DNA of 64,000 nt from Planctomycetota bacterium. Its GTDB lineage: Bacteria; Planctomycetota; UBA1135; GCA-002686595. This document shows positions 25,697 to 34,052 of the stretch, one piece after another. Numbering within the stretch: position 1 is the first letter of the stretch; each line of letters begins with the position of its first letter. Location: positions 62,001-126,000 of the forward strand of contig JAQXEK010000010.1 in assembly GCA_029250885.1 (NCBI GenBank). Direction: 5' to 3'. The notes under the pieces were generated by a model. That model saw only the letters and a program-made list of their open reading frames with translations, did not search any database and was not told the DNA's origin. The position numbers and the translations under genes are program-made.

Positions 25697-26641
25697 CTAG
25701 CACAGGGTCGGAGCCACAAAGCGGCTCCATGAATGTTGCATGGCTTCGCCGCCCAGGGCGAGCTCTGCTTCAGGCGCAAGACTGGAATCGCCCGACGCAA
25801 TGATCTCGCGCAGCCTCTGGGTCGCGCCTGCTCGTCCAAGGGCTAATACCGCGGCCCGGGGTCCAAAGAGGGCCTCCTCATCAGAGAGTCTAGGTGCCCG
25901 GGCGATCTCCAACTCTAGGGCCGCAAGGCCGCGCTCGCCGGAGAAGGTCCCAAGGCAGAGCCAGAGGTCCGGAGAGATCTCACGGCCCGCGCTACGGCGC
26001 TCGTCAGCTAAGTCGAGGGCCATCCGGGCCAGGTCGGCCGACAGGCGCCTGTCTAGACTCCAGAGGCGGTGCAGGGGCACGCCAACAAAGAGCGCCTTGA
26101 TCACAGCCTGATTGAAGGCTACGGCGTCGAAGTGCTCGGCCGGGTAGGGCGTGTCGAGCACATCAGCCGCGAAGACCGAGACCATGTTCGTGCGGCAGCC
26201 TTCGGCGGCACGCCACACAAAGCGCTTGCCCCCGGGTAGATGGGCTAGGCTGCGGTAGAGCGCGCAGAGCTCTCCCTCGTCGGCAAAGCGGAAGGCGCTC
26301 TCGATGGCCTGGGCACCGGACTCGAGCTCGAGATCCATGCGCGACAGGATAAGGTGGACCCGGGCCGCCTCGAGGGCGGTCCAATGGGTTGGGTTCCAAC
26401 CTTCGCGGAGGATGCCTGCAGAGTCGACTTCAGACTTAGAAAGGGACCAGCTACGCTTTGCACTATGGCCTAGCTTGCGAGAAGCCAGGGACAGCAGCAC
26501 ACCGAAGCGGGTGTCTTCCATGCCTTCGAGGCCACAGCCGGTGATCTCGTCGGAGGCGGCATCTAGCCAGTCCAGTCCCCCGTCCTTAATCATTGCGGCC
26601 TGGCTTTCGAGGAAGCTACGAAGGATTACTTTGGTGCTCAT
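25697..26641 (-). CDS. eboA: EboA-like protein
   Basis: 314 residues, all-helical, no signal peptide or membrane segment. Conserved-looking family features include LGWLDAA-type N-terminus (GGLDWLDAASDE), WTALEAARVHLIL, FDAVAFNQAVIKALFVGVPLHRLWSLDRR and ADLARMALDLADERRSAGR. The FNQ-VIKALFVG segment with the LDRR motif is typical of EboA domain proteins. Translation starts at ATG 26641 and the gene is followed at once by the TatD-like eboB. No catalytic function is known for EboA. A prenyltransferase (EboC) and dehydroquinate-synthase-like protein (EboD) are missing from this locus; EboE is encoded about 24 kb away. Confidence 0.82.
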   Translation of the reverse strand: MSTKVILRSFLESQAAMIKDGGLDWLDAASDEITGCGLEGMEDTRFGVLLSLASRKLGHSAKRSWSLSKSEVDSAGILREGWNPTHWTALEAARVHLILSRMDLELESGAQAIESAFRFADEGELCALYRSLAHLPGGKRFVWRAAEGCRTNMVSVFAADVLDTPYPAEHFDAVAFNQAVIKALFVGVPLHRLWSLDRRLSADLARMALDLADERRSAGREISPDLWLCLGTFSGERGLAALELEIARAPRLSDEEALFGPRAAVLALGRAGATQRLREIIASGDSSLAPEAELALGGEAMQHSWSRFVAPTLC

Positions 26642-26702
26642 GGGTCGCCTAGAAGGATATCGCCGGTGGGAGGACTTGTGCGCCGCCTAGGCCAAAAACA
26701 GT

Positions 26703-26740
26703 GCAAGCCCCAGGGCGCATTTAGGCGCTTTGGGGCTTGC
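26703..26740 (-). terminator. Hairpin between cyclase-fold gene and eboA
   Basis: The sequence forms a bulged stem, GCAAGCCCCA with TGGGGCTTGC outside and GCGC pairs inside, around a small loop. It lies 42 nt after the cyclase-fold gene's stop on the minus strand and before the eboA start, so it probably terminates the upstream two-gene unit. A second small hairpin (TGGGG/CCCCA) follows at about 26743-26757. Confidence 0.65.
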
Positions 26741-26781
26741 TGCTGGGGAAGCCCCAGGGGCAAGGCATCAAGTTCCGTCCC

Positions 26782-27966
26782 CTAGAGGCCGGACTCCAAG
26801 GCCAAGACCGTGTAGGCCGTGCTCGCGACGCGCAGGTAGCCCGTGCCTAGGAAGTCTGTCAGGCTGCCATCGGCGCGCTGGGTCTTAATTAGGTGCGGAC
26901 GCAGCTTCGCGTGCCACGCCTCGCGCTCTTCCTCCGGAAGCAGCTCGATGGCCATGGCCGCGTAGTAATGACCGAAGTGGTAGAAGTAGCCTGCGTTCGC
27001 GTAGTAGGCCTCGTGAGGAATCGGCCGCATGAAGGCCACGTCCAGGAACTTGTGCTCGCGGAAGAAGGCCTCGAGCCCCTTGCGCAGAACATCGTCCGTC
27101 ACCCGCTCGTCTCCGCACTCGCGGCGCGCCCAGTTGCAGACCTGGATCCGACCTAGGCTTCCCTTTACGTTGGAGATGCTCTCGCCGGCTACCCGCGGCA
27201 CCGAACTAAGCGAATACTCATAGGCATTATTGGGAAGGGCACAGCGCTGAACATACTTGAGTGCACGATCGTAGGCCTGGATGGCGTCCGGCTCTTCGCT
27301 CCAACCCATCTCAAGGGCTCTCTTGTAGGCCGGCAAGACAAGTGCCGTGCAGAAGCTTGTGCCCCACTTGGGACGCTGGGTAAACGGGGGATCGTCGTAG
27401 TAAGCCCAGCCGCCGTGGAAGGCCTGGTTGCGCTCGAGCAGGTCCACATAGTCCGAACCGCGTTTAGCGATTCGGGCCTGCATCTTGGGATCCTGGAAGC
27501 GCGGGTCATCCTGGAGATCAACCAGGGCGACGAGATCGCAAAGCATGGTCCAGACGTAGTCTACATCCCAGCCTTCGCCGCGCTTGGGTAGGCGCGTGGT
27601 GAGAAACCACTCGACGGCCTTATCGAGCACCGCCCGGCGCTCGGGCGTCTCCTCGACGGCCAACATGGCCTGGATGCCGAGGCCCTGGGCGGCCAACTGC
27701 CAGGCGTAGAAGGTCTCGACGTTAAAGCCGAGCTCGAAGGTCGACTCCAACACAGGACTCGCCCAGCTGCCGTCTTCGTTTTGATTGCTCGCAAACCATG
27801 CAACCGCATCGTCAATGGAGAGCTGCGCGGCCTCCGGAGGCATAATGGCCGGCACCTCTTCCTGCGGAGCCTCATCGTCCGCGGGCCCGGGTACTTGGGC
27901 CCCCAAGGCAGGGCTTGGCCAGAGGCAGAGGACCCCGACCAGTACGATTTGCTGGGTAATCAACAT
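26782..27966 (-). CDS. Secreted terpenoid-cyclase/prenyltransferase-fold protein
   Basis: 394 residues with an N-terminal signal-like segment (MLITQQIVLVGVLCLWPSPALGAQ). The body is an alpha-toroid built from repeats resembling squalene/hopene cyclase QW motifs: AVAWFASNQNEDGSWASP, LLERNQAFHGGWAYYDDPP, LIKTQRADGSLTDFLGTGYLRVASTAYTVLALE. The catalytic DxDD motif of squalene-hopene cyclases was not found, and secretion argues against steroid or hopanoid cyclisation. It is likely a secreted member of this repeat family, common in planctomycete-like genomes, with unknown role. Its gene starts only 5 nt after the stop of the coiled-coil lipoprotein gene, so they probably act together. Confidence 0.82.
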   Translation of the reverse strand: MLITQQIVLVGVLCLWPSPALGAQVPGPADDEAPQEEVPAIMPPEAAQLSIDDAVAWFASNQNEDGSWASPVLESTFELGFNVETFYAWQLAAQGLGIQAMLAVEETPERRAVLDKAVEWFLTTRLPKRGEGWDVDYVWTMLCDLVALVDLQDDPRFQDPKMQARIAKRGSDYVDLLERNQAFHGGWAYYDDPPFTQRPKWGTSFCTALVLPAYKRALEMGWSEEPDAIQAYDRALKYVQRCALPNNAYEYSLSSVPRVAGESISNVKGSLGRIQVCNWARRECGDERVTDDVLRKGLEAFFREHKFLDVAFMRPIPHEAYYANAGYFYHFGHYYAAMAIELLPEEEREAWHAKLRPHLIKTQRADGSLTDFLGTGYLRVASTAYTVLALESGL

Positions 27967-27971
27967 GAGGC

Positions 27972-28751
27972 CTAGTTCGCCTCGTTGGCCGCATCGTCGA
28001 GCTTCTTGATGGCCTTCTGCAGCTTGTTTTCCGCGCGCATCAACTTCACCTTGCCGTCCATCTCCGCCGTTGCGATGGCATCGACCCTAAGCTTGAGACT
28101 GCGCTCCGCTTCAGACACCTTGAACACAAGGCTGTCGCGCTTGCGCCCCATCTCGAATGCTTGCTTGTCCTCGGCGCGTCGCTGCGCAAGTTCTAGCGAG
28201 CGCTCGCTCTGCTCCACGCCGCGCTTACCACGGGTCAGCACCAGCTCCTTTGTGCTCTCGGCAAACTCCTCGGCTCCGTACATGTCCACGAGCTGCTGCA
28301 GCTCTGCCTTGGAGTCATCCAACCGGCCACGGGTGCGGTCCATGGAGAGGTCGCTCTCGGCAGCGGCAAGGGGCATGGCCACGTTTTCAAAGTGGGCCAG
28401 CTCATCCTTGGCTAGGGCGAGGCCTCGCTCGGCGGAAAAGACCCCGTGCTGGGCGCTCTCCATAGCCCGGGCTTGGGAAGCTTGGGCGGACTGAAGTTCA
28501 AGCTCGGCCATCATCAAATCGAACTCCAGGGCACCGAGGTCAACCTCCTTGGCAGGCTTCTTCTCTGCCATCGCAGGCGCATTGTCTTCGGCGGAAACCG
28601 CGGCAATTTGCTGCTCGTCGTGCTCGGCCATCATCTCCTCATGCCCATAATCGGTAGCGGTCTCTCCATCCGCCGTTGTCCCAACGGCAAAAACACAAGA
28701 GGACAGGAAGAGCGAGGACAGGAGTACGGCGGCTTGGAAGCTGGACTTCAT
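27972..28751 (-). CDS. Coiled-coil lipoprotein
   Basis: 259 residues from the ATG at 28751 (an in-frame extension upstream looks non-coding). The signal sequence ends in a lipobox (SLFLSSC), so the mature protein begins at that cysteine and is probably lipid-anchored. Residues 60-250 are strongly charged and heptad-like (LAKDELAHFENVAM, RGKRGVEQSERSLELAQRRAEDKQA, KLMRAENKLQKAIKKL), which predicts a long coiled coil. No known domain was recognised. The adjacent downstream gene encodes the secreted cyclase-fold protein, so this may be its envelope partner; this is inference. Confidence 0.75.
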   Translation of the reverse strand: MKSSFQAAVLLSSLFLSSCVFAVGTTADGETATDYGHEEMMAEHDEQQIAAVSAEDNAPAMAEKKPAKEVDLGALEFDLMMAELELQSAQASQARAMESAQHGVFSAERGLALAKDELAHFENVAMPLAAAESDLSMDRTRGRLDDSKAELQQLVDMYGAEEFAESTKELVLTRGKRGVEQSERSLELAQRRAEDKQAFEMGRKRDSLVFKVSEAERSLKLRVDAIATAEMDGKVKLMRAENKLQKAIKKLDDAANEAN

Positions 28752-28964
28752 GGGATTGGAGCAATCGGGGTGTAGATGAGGAAGTTTCACGCTCCGGAAG
28801 CGAGGTCTAGTGCACAACCCGGGGCGCTATGAGATATCCTGCCGCTTCGTGAGCGCTGAGGGCAAGCGTCCCTCTGATCTTCGTAGGAAGAAACGAGGCA
28901 ATCGAACCTGCCCCAAACGTGCTAAACGTCCCCAAGAGCTGACTTCTACTACCCCGACCTAGCC

Positions 28965-30590
28965 ATGACCCACGGCAATTTCAACGTCCCTCCCCCCGTC
29001 AACGAGCCGGTCCGTAGCTATGCGCCCGGCTCTCCGGAGCGCGCTTCCATCGAAGCCGAGCTCAAGCGCCAGTCCAACATTGAGCTCGACGTCCCCCTGT
29101 TGATCGGTGGCGAAGAGATTCGCACCGGCGACACGGCGCCCATGGTCGTGCCCCACAACCACAAGCACGTCACAGGGCACTTCCATATGGCCGGCGAAAA
29201 AGAAGTCGCCGCCGCTATGGACGCCTGCGAAGACGCGGCCCGTGGCTGGGAGGCCATGCCTTGGAACGAGCGCGTCGCGATCTTTTTAAAGGCTGCCGAC
29301 CTGCTCGAGGGGCCCTATCGCGATCGCGTCAACGCCTCGACCATGCTCGGCCAATCGAAGACCGTCCACCAGGCCGAAATCGACGCCGCCTGTGAGCTAA
29401 TCGACTTCTTCCGCTTCAACTGCAGCTACGCCGAACAGCTCTACAAAGAGCAGCCCGAGTCCGCCCCCGGTATGTGGAACCGGCTTGAGCACCGTCCCCT
29501 CGAGGGTCACGTGCTGGCCTTGACACCGTTCAACTTCTCATCCATCGCGGCCAACCTTCCGGCCGCGCCCGCTCTGATGGGCAACACGACCATCTGGAAG
29601 CCGTCCGAGACATCAGTCCTGTCGAACTGGTACCTGGTGGAGCTGCTGCAGGAAGCCGGCGTGCCCGCGGGCGTGATCAACTTCGTGCCGGGCCCCGCAC
29701 CGGAGATCGCCGGCCAAGTGATTAAGGACAGCCGCTTTGCCGGTGTGCACTTCACCGGATCGACCCGGGTGTTCAATGGTATCTGGAAGATCATTGGCAA
29801 CAACATGGACAGCTACAAGACCTACCCCCGCGTGGTCGGCGAGACCGGCGGTAAGGACTTCATCATGGCCCACCCGAGCACCGACCCGCGCGTACTCGCT
29901 ATTGCCATGCTGCGCGGCGCCTTCGAGTTCCAGGGTCAGAAGTGCTCGGCCGCATCCCGCGCTTACGTGCCTCGCAGCCTATGGAATGCCGTCAAGGACG
30001 TGCTTGCCGAGGAGCTGCCCCAGGTCAAGATGGGCGACGTGGCGGACCTCTCCAACTTCATGGGGGCCGTTATCAACCAGACCGCCTTTGATCGCAATAA
30101 GGGCGCCATCGACCGCGCCCGGGAATCGAAGGACGCCGAGATCGTCTTCGGCGGCACCTGCGATGACTCCGTGGGCTACTTCATCGAGCCCACCATCATC
30201 GAGGCCAAGACCCCGAAGTACGAGACCATGGAGTCCGAGCTCTTTGGCCCCGTGCTCACCGTCTACGTCTACGAGGACGACAAGTTCAAGGAGACCCTGT
30301 CCCTGGTGGACAGCACCTCGCCCTACGCATTGACCGGCGCGATCTTCTCCCAGGACCGTGCGGCCGTGGCCCAGGCCACAGAGGCACTGCGCTTCTCGGC
30401 CGGCAACTTCTACGTGAACGACAAGCCCACGGGCGCAGTCGTTGGCCAGCAGCCCTTCGGCGGCGGCCGTGCATCGGGCACCAACGACAAGGCGGGTTCG
30501 ATCTTGAACCTGCTGCGGTGGGTCAGCCCGCGCACGATCAAGGAGACCTTTGTCCCGCCGACGGACTGGCGCTATCCCTTCTTGGGCTAA
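28965..30590 (+). CDS. pruA: L-glutamate gamma-semialdehyde dehydrogenase (1-pyrroline-5-carboxylate dehydrogenase)
   Basis: 541 residues, aldehyde dehydrogenase of the P5C-dehydrogenase class. It oxidises glutamate semialdehyde to glutamate in proline degradation with NAD+. Key features are LTPFNFSSIAAN, the NAD-binding FTGSTRVFNGIW, the general-base Glu in VVGETGGKDF and the nucleophile Cys in FQGQKCSAASR. The N-terminal 90 residues and the C-terminal QQPFGGGRASGTNDKAGS region fit the stand-alone PruA type rather than bifunctional PutA. No proline dehydrogenase is adjacent. The downstream hairpin at 30641 is a strong terminator. Confidence 0.96.
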   Translation: MTHGNFNVPPPVNEPVRSYAPGSPERASIEAELKRQSNIELDVPLLIGGEEIRTGDTAPMVVPHNHKHVTGHFHMAGEKEVAAAMDACEDAARGWEAMPWNERVAIFLKAADLLEGPYRDRVNASTMLGQSKTVHQAEIDAACELIDFFRFNCSYAEQLYKEQPESAPGMWNRLEHRPLEGHVLALTPFNFSSIAANLPAAPALMGNTTIWKPSETSVLSNWYLVELLQEAGVPAGVINFVPGPAPEIAGQVIKDSRFAGVHFTGSTRVFNGIWKIIGNNMDSYKTYPRVVGETGGKDFIMAHPSTDPRVLAIAMLRGAFEFQGQKCSAASRAYVPRSLWNAVKDVLAEELPQVKMGDVADLSNFMGAVINQTAFDRNKGAIDRARESKDAEIVFGGTCDDSVGYFIEPTIIEAKTPKYETMESELFGPVLTVYVYEDDKFKETLSLVDSTSPYALTGAIFSQDRAAVAQATEALRFSAGNFYVNDKPTGAVVGQQPFGGGRASGTNDKAGSILNLLRWVSPRTIKETFVPPTDWRYPFLG

Positions 30591-30640
30591 ACCCGCAGAC
30601 ATTTGGGGTCCTCGCGCCTATGCCGCCAGGGCTCAATTCA

Positions 30641-30683
30641 AAAGCTCGGGGGCTCCGCATGATTTGCGGAGCCCCCGAGCTTT
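30641..30683. terminator. Very long perfect hairpin after pruA
   Basis: A perfect 19-bp stem (AAAGCTCGGGGGCTCCGCA with its complement) with a 5-nt loop lies 50 nt after pruA and 24 nt beyond the end of the convergent gamma-glutamylcyclotransferase gene. Both arms end in AAA/TTT, so it offers a short U-run on each strand and would terminate both genes. Confidence 0.88.
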
Positions 30684-30707
30684 GTGTGTACCCAAGCCAA
30701 AAATGGC

Positions 30708-31112
30708 CTAGCTCGCCCTCACCTTGGTGCGCCAGTCGCCGGTCTCGATGCGCGGATAGAAGGCCGCTTGATGAGCAGTTAGCAGATAGACATCTACAAG
30801 ACTTCCGTCCTTGAGTTGGACTGGTGTGCGCCGGTAGAAGCTAGGGTGGTCCTCGATCTCGTCGAGGATCTCGAGGATGGAGTGATCGACAGCGTAGATC
30901 TCGCCATAGATGCTGCAGCCTTGCGAGTCTTCGTCTGCGGGAATCATGGCGGGGAAATCACCTAGATCGACGAGTTCGAAGTCGCGCGTCGTGTAGCCAT
31001 CGCCAATGAAGCGGGAGCCAAACAGCAGGCTGTGGTTGCGTTCGCCGCGCAGCAGAGTGCCATAGACGAAGACTAGGGTCTCGCGGACGGGATTGAAGGG
31101 GGTCTCGGGCAT
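30708..31112 (-). CDS. Gamma-glutamylcyclotransferase-family protein
   Basis: 134 residues of the GGCT-like fold. The N-terminal signature VFVYGTLLRGERNHSLL is diagnostic, and the acidic residue region (IYAVDHSILEILDEIEDHP) supplies the expected catalytic glutamate. The start is placed at ATG 31112 because GGAG lies 6 nt upstream; the alternative ATG at 31124 would add four residues. Members cleave gamma-glutamyl amides or act as AIG2-like proteins, so the substrate is uncertain. It is convergent with pruA. Confidence 0.87.
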   Translation of the reverse strand: MPETPFNPVRETLVFVYGTLLRGERNHSLLFGSRFIGDGYTTRDFELVDLGDFPAMIPADEDSQGCSIYGEIYAVDHSILEILDEIEDHPSFYRRTPVQLKDGSLVDVYLLTAHQAAFYPRIETGDWRTKVRAS

Positions 31113-31360
31113 GTCGCACTCCATTGGGCTGGGTGGACTGAGGGGATGCCGTAACCTTGGGGACCAAAGTTAGGGCGACAGGTGGGACGCGGGGGGCCGC
31201 CTCGCGCTCCTCCTCACCTATCGTTCCACGCTATGGGTCCAACTGGAATCGCGCTGGAGGAAATTGCGAATTCCATGGGAATAGCGCCTGAAGATGGCGG
31301 ATCTGGAGGTCCGCAAATGGGGTATTCTTTACTAATTAGAGCAGGGCCGAGACGAAACAA

Positions 31361-31384
31361 AGCGGGAACCATGTGGCTCCCGCT
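31361..31384 (-). terminator. Probable terminator of the organophosphate antiporter unit
   Basis: An inverted repeat AGCGGGA-a-CCA / TGG-c-TCCCGCT lies 30 nt after the antiporter stop on the minus strand. Its arms form about 10 pairs with a single mismatch and a 2-nt loop region. No strong U-run follows. Confidence 0.6.
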
Positions 31385-31413
31385 CTGCTAGATAGGTCCG
31401 AGGCGCGCTTAGA

Positions 31414-32940
31414 TCAGCTCGCGGTCTTGCGCTGTGCCGAAGCGTTCCAGATGCGGAGGGCAAGGAACAGGCCCAAAGCGGTAACCGGAAGCATGGCGAC
31501 GGGCCAGGCCATCCACTTCTCGGGGTCGCCAGTCTGGTCGATCAAGGCACCGGTCAGCTCATCCTTCTCCACCTTGGGCAAGATGATCGAATAGGTCAGA
31601 GCCATCAGGCCCGTTCCCAAGTAGACGAAGCCGTCGATGATGCCGACTGCAACGCCGACGTTCTTCGAGCCACCAAAGTCCATGCTGGCCGTACCGGACA
31701 GCATGCCGTGGACTCCGATGACGGCCATGGACATGAAGACCACGACCCAGCCCACCGCGCTCGTCTGATACGTGAAGCAGAGCACAATGCCGCCGAGCAG
31801 CATCATACCGTAGAGCACTGCCGCCACGGGGCCGCGCCGACTCTTGAAGACGTGGTCCGAGATCGTGCCTGCAAAGACACCGCCCAGGATTCCTGCGCAG
31901 CAGAGCAACAAGCCCCAGTTCTTCATCACGAAGCCGTCGTAATGGAAGAGGGCCTCATTCGTCTGCTTAGCGAAGATTGGGTAGTACTGCATGATCGCCT
32001 GGCGCAAGAAGCCTGAGCAGAACTCGACTCCAGCGATCGTCAAGATGACCGGGTTCCGCAACATCGCGCTGAAGATCTCCTTGACCGACTTACGCTCGCC
32101 ATCGTCGTCGGCAGACGCATCGTCCAAATCGAAGTCCTCTACGCCAGCTTCGCCCGGAGTGTTGCGAACCTGGAACAGGTCAATGATCCAGAACAACGTG
32201 AGCAGTGCGGCTGGCATGAAGAAGACCCAAGCCAATCCCAAGGTCTCAGAGTCGCGGATCATGGCCCCGATGTCGTAGGCGAAATAAACCCCGAGGGAGA
32301 TGAGGATTCCAAAGATTGCTCCAAAGACACCGCGCTCGCGGATGTGGAACCATGAGGCATTGACCTTCACAATAGCGACGGCGCCAAAACTCTGGAAGTA
32401 CATGTTCATGGCGTACAGGACGGTAAACACGAGCACAAAGTTGTTGGCAATCGCCTGGTAGCCCCAGCCATGATTGAGCAGGGAATACGTGGCGAGTCCC
32501 ATGAAGAGGTTTGCGACGACAGCTCCTCCAGCTCCCATTAAGATCGCAAACTTACCCCCGAGTCGGTCGGTCAAAGGCCCGTTGATGAGGAACGATAAGC
32601 CGTAGACCACCGTTCCGATCCCGAAGATGCTGCCGAAGTCCGCGTTGCCCATCATAGGCAGACCGCTGGAATCCAGCATCTCCCCGAACTTGCCCTTGCT
32701 CACGGTCAGGTTGTACCTGCCCATGTACAGGAATGCGTAGGTTAGCCCCAGCGGGAGCCAGTTCATGACGCGGCGTGACCGGAAGGCACTGGAGTGCTTG
32801 TGCTCGCCAAGGTCCACCCTCGGCAGGCGCGCAATCACGAAGGTTACGACTACAAGAAGAATCAGAATCGGCGAGAAGCGCTCGAAGAGACTGGTCTCTT
32901 CCGAAGCCGCACCGAGGAAGAGCGCAAGGGTGGAATGCAT
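31414..32940 (-). CDS. MFS organophosphate:phosphate antiporter-like transporter
   Basis: 508 residues from the ATG at 32940 (in-frame sequence upstream looks non-coding). About 12 membrane segments with the OPA-family pattern near the N-terminus (SRRVMNWLPLGLTYAFLYMGRYNLTVSKG) and LTDRLGGKFAILMGAGG. The family includes glycerol-3-phosphate and hexose-phosphate transporters. It lies 25 nt downstream of a HAD phosphatase gene on the same strand, so the pair may import and then dephosphorylate a sugar phosphate or related organophosphate. A soluble cytoplasmic loop (EDFDLDDASADDDGERKSVKE) sits between the halves. The precise substrate is unknown. Confidence 0.85.
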   Translation of the reverse strand: MHSTLALFLGAASEETSLFERFSPILILLVVVTFVIARLPRVDLGEHKHSSAFRSRRVMNWLPLGLTYAFLYMGRYNLTVSKGKFGEMLDSSGLPMMGNADFGSIFGIGTVVYGLSFLINGPLTDRLGGKFAILMGAGGAVVANLFMGLATYSLLNHGWGYQAIANNFVLVFTVLYAMNMYFQSFGAVAIVKVNASWFHIRERGVFGAIFGILISLGVYFAYDIGAMIRDSETLGLAWVFFMPAALLTLFWIIDLFQVRNTPGEAGVEDFDLDDASADDDGERKSVKEIFSAMLRNPVILTIAGVEFCSGFLRQAIMQYYPIFAKQTNEALFHYDGFVMKNWGLLLCCAGILGGVFAGTISDHVFKSRRGPVAAVLYGMMLLGGIVLCFTYQTSAVGWVVVFMSMAVIGVHGMLSGTASMDFGGSKNVGVAVGIIDGFVYLGTGLMALTYSIILPKVEKDELTGALIDQTGDPEKWMAWPVAMLPVTALGLFLALRIWNASAQRKTAS

Positions 32941-32965
32941 AGGAACTGAGTGGCTTAGGGTAAGA

Positions 32966-33919
32966 CTAGGAGAGGCGTGCTTCGCAGAGGTCGCACAGAT
33001 CGTTGAGGCTATCGACCACGTGGTCAATGGCACCACCTGCGCGGCTGCCTGCGACCCACTCGGGGGTGTAATCGTGGCGGCGCAAGACAAGCTCGCGGGG
33101 CGCGAAAGACTCGCCGGCCTCGCGCAGCTTGTGCGGTAGGGCCAGGTCGAGGCTGAAGACATCGCCGATCACGAAGTCGGCGTTTTCGATCTCGAGCACG
33201 GCGTGGTACTTGGGGCGGTCCACGAAGATGTCGCGACCGCTCACGGTGATCGACTCACTGCCATCGCCAAGGGCGAATTTGGCGGCGGAACCCCGCACCC
33301 GGAAGCATGGCTCACCCGACGGCCGCGACTCGTCGTGTACGGAGTAGGCGGGAATGTCCGCGTCCCGCAGCCAGTTCAAGATCTTGTCCTCGCCCGAGTT
33401 CGAGACCACGACCACGTCCGCGCCCATGGTGAGGAAGCGCTCGGCGATGGCCTTGGCTCCCGGGACGAGGGCCGGGGGATGGTCCCGCAGGAAGGCGGCG
33501 GTGGCCTCGAGGAAGCAGTGGTCCGCGAAGGCCGAGGGGTTCTCGAAACCCCGGGCGGCAATCACACCGGCGTAGACTGCTGCGCGCGGCAACAGGGAGC
33601 CGTCCACCGAGCCAAGGGCACAGCCCGCCAGGGGCAACTCCCCGGACGCCAGGCCGCCCAGCACGCCCGCCATGGAGTTGCCCAGGCAGAAGGGGTCCTC
33701 GTCCACATAGGCGGTGATGCGGCCGTCAGGGGCCCAGCCATGGGCGCCGGGGGTACCCAGGGCGATCTCACCGAAGACCTTGAAGTCTCCGGCGACGATC
33801 TCACGGTCGATGCCGCTCAGGCGAGCGGTTTCGGCAATCATGAGCGCTTGCACCCCAGCGGCTTCGTCGCCGGGGTTAGTCCAAACGCCATCAAAATCAG
33901 ACAGGATCTTAAAGGTCAT
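32966..33919 (-). CDS. HAD-superfamily hydrolase
   Basis: 317 residues from the ATG at 33919, which has GAGGA 7-11 nt upstream; an in-frame upstream extension has no such signal. Motif I is LSDFDGVWTNP with the two nucleophile/acid Asp residues, motif II is VVVVSNSGED, and motif IV is DFVIGDVFSLDLAL with the metal Asp. The cap region between them is large and the C-terminus is helical. It may be a phosphatase acting on a phosphorylated substrate, possibly one brought in by the organophosphate antiporter encoded 25 nt downstream. Confidence 0.85.
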   Translation of the reverse strand: MTFKILSDFDGVWTNPGDEAAGVQALMIAETARLSGIDREIVAGDFKVFGEIALGTPGAHGWAPDGRITAYVDEDPFCLGNSMAGVLGGLASGELPLAGCALGSVDGSLLPRAAVYAGVIAARGFENPSAFADHCFLEATAAFLRDHPPALVPGAKAIAERFLTMGADVVVVSNSGEDKILNWLRDADIPAYSVHDESRPSGEPCFRVRGSAAKFALGDGSESITVSGRDIFVDRPKYHAVLEIENADFVIGDVFSLDLALPHKLREAGESFAPRELVLRRHDYTPEWVAGSRAGGAIDHVVDSLNDLCDLCEARLS

Positions 33920-34052
33920 AGCTTTCCTCGTGTGTGCGAAGCTTACGCTATCGGGACCCAAGATTCCTTACCATCTTGGGAGCGCCGGAAACCCTGCTCC
34001 GGCAAACCTCCCCAACCCTTTGCTTGCCCCCCCGGGCGCGAGAAAATCGGCT

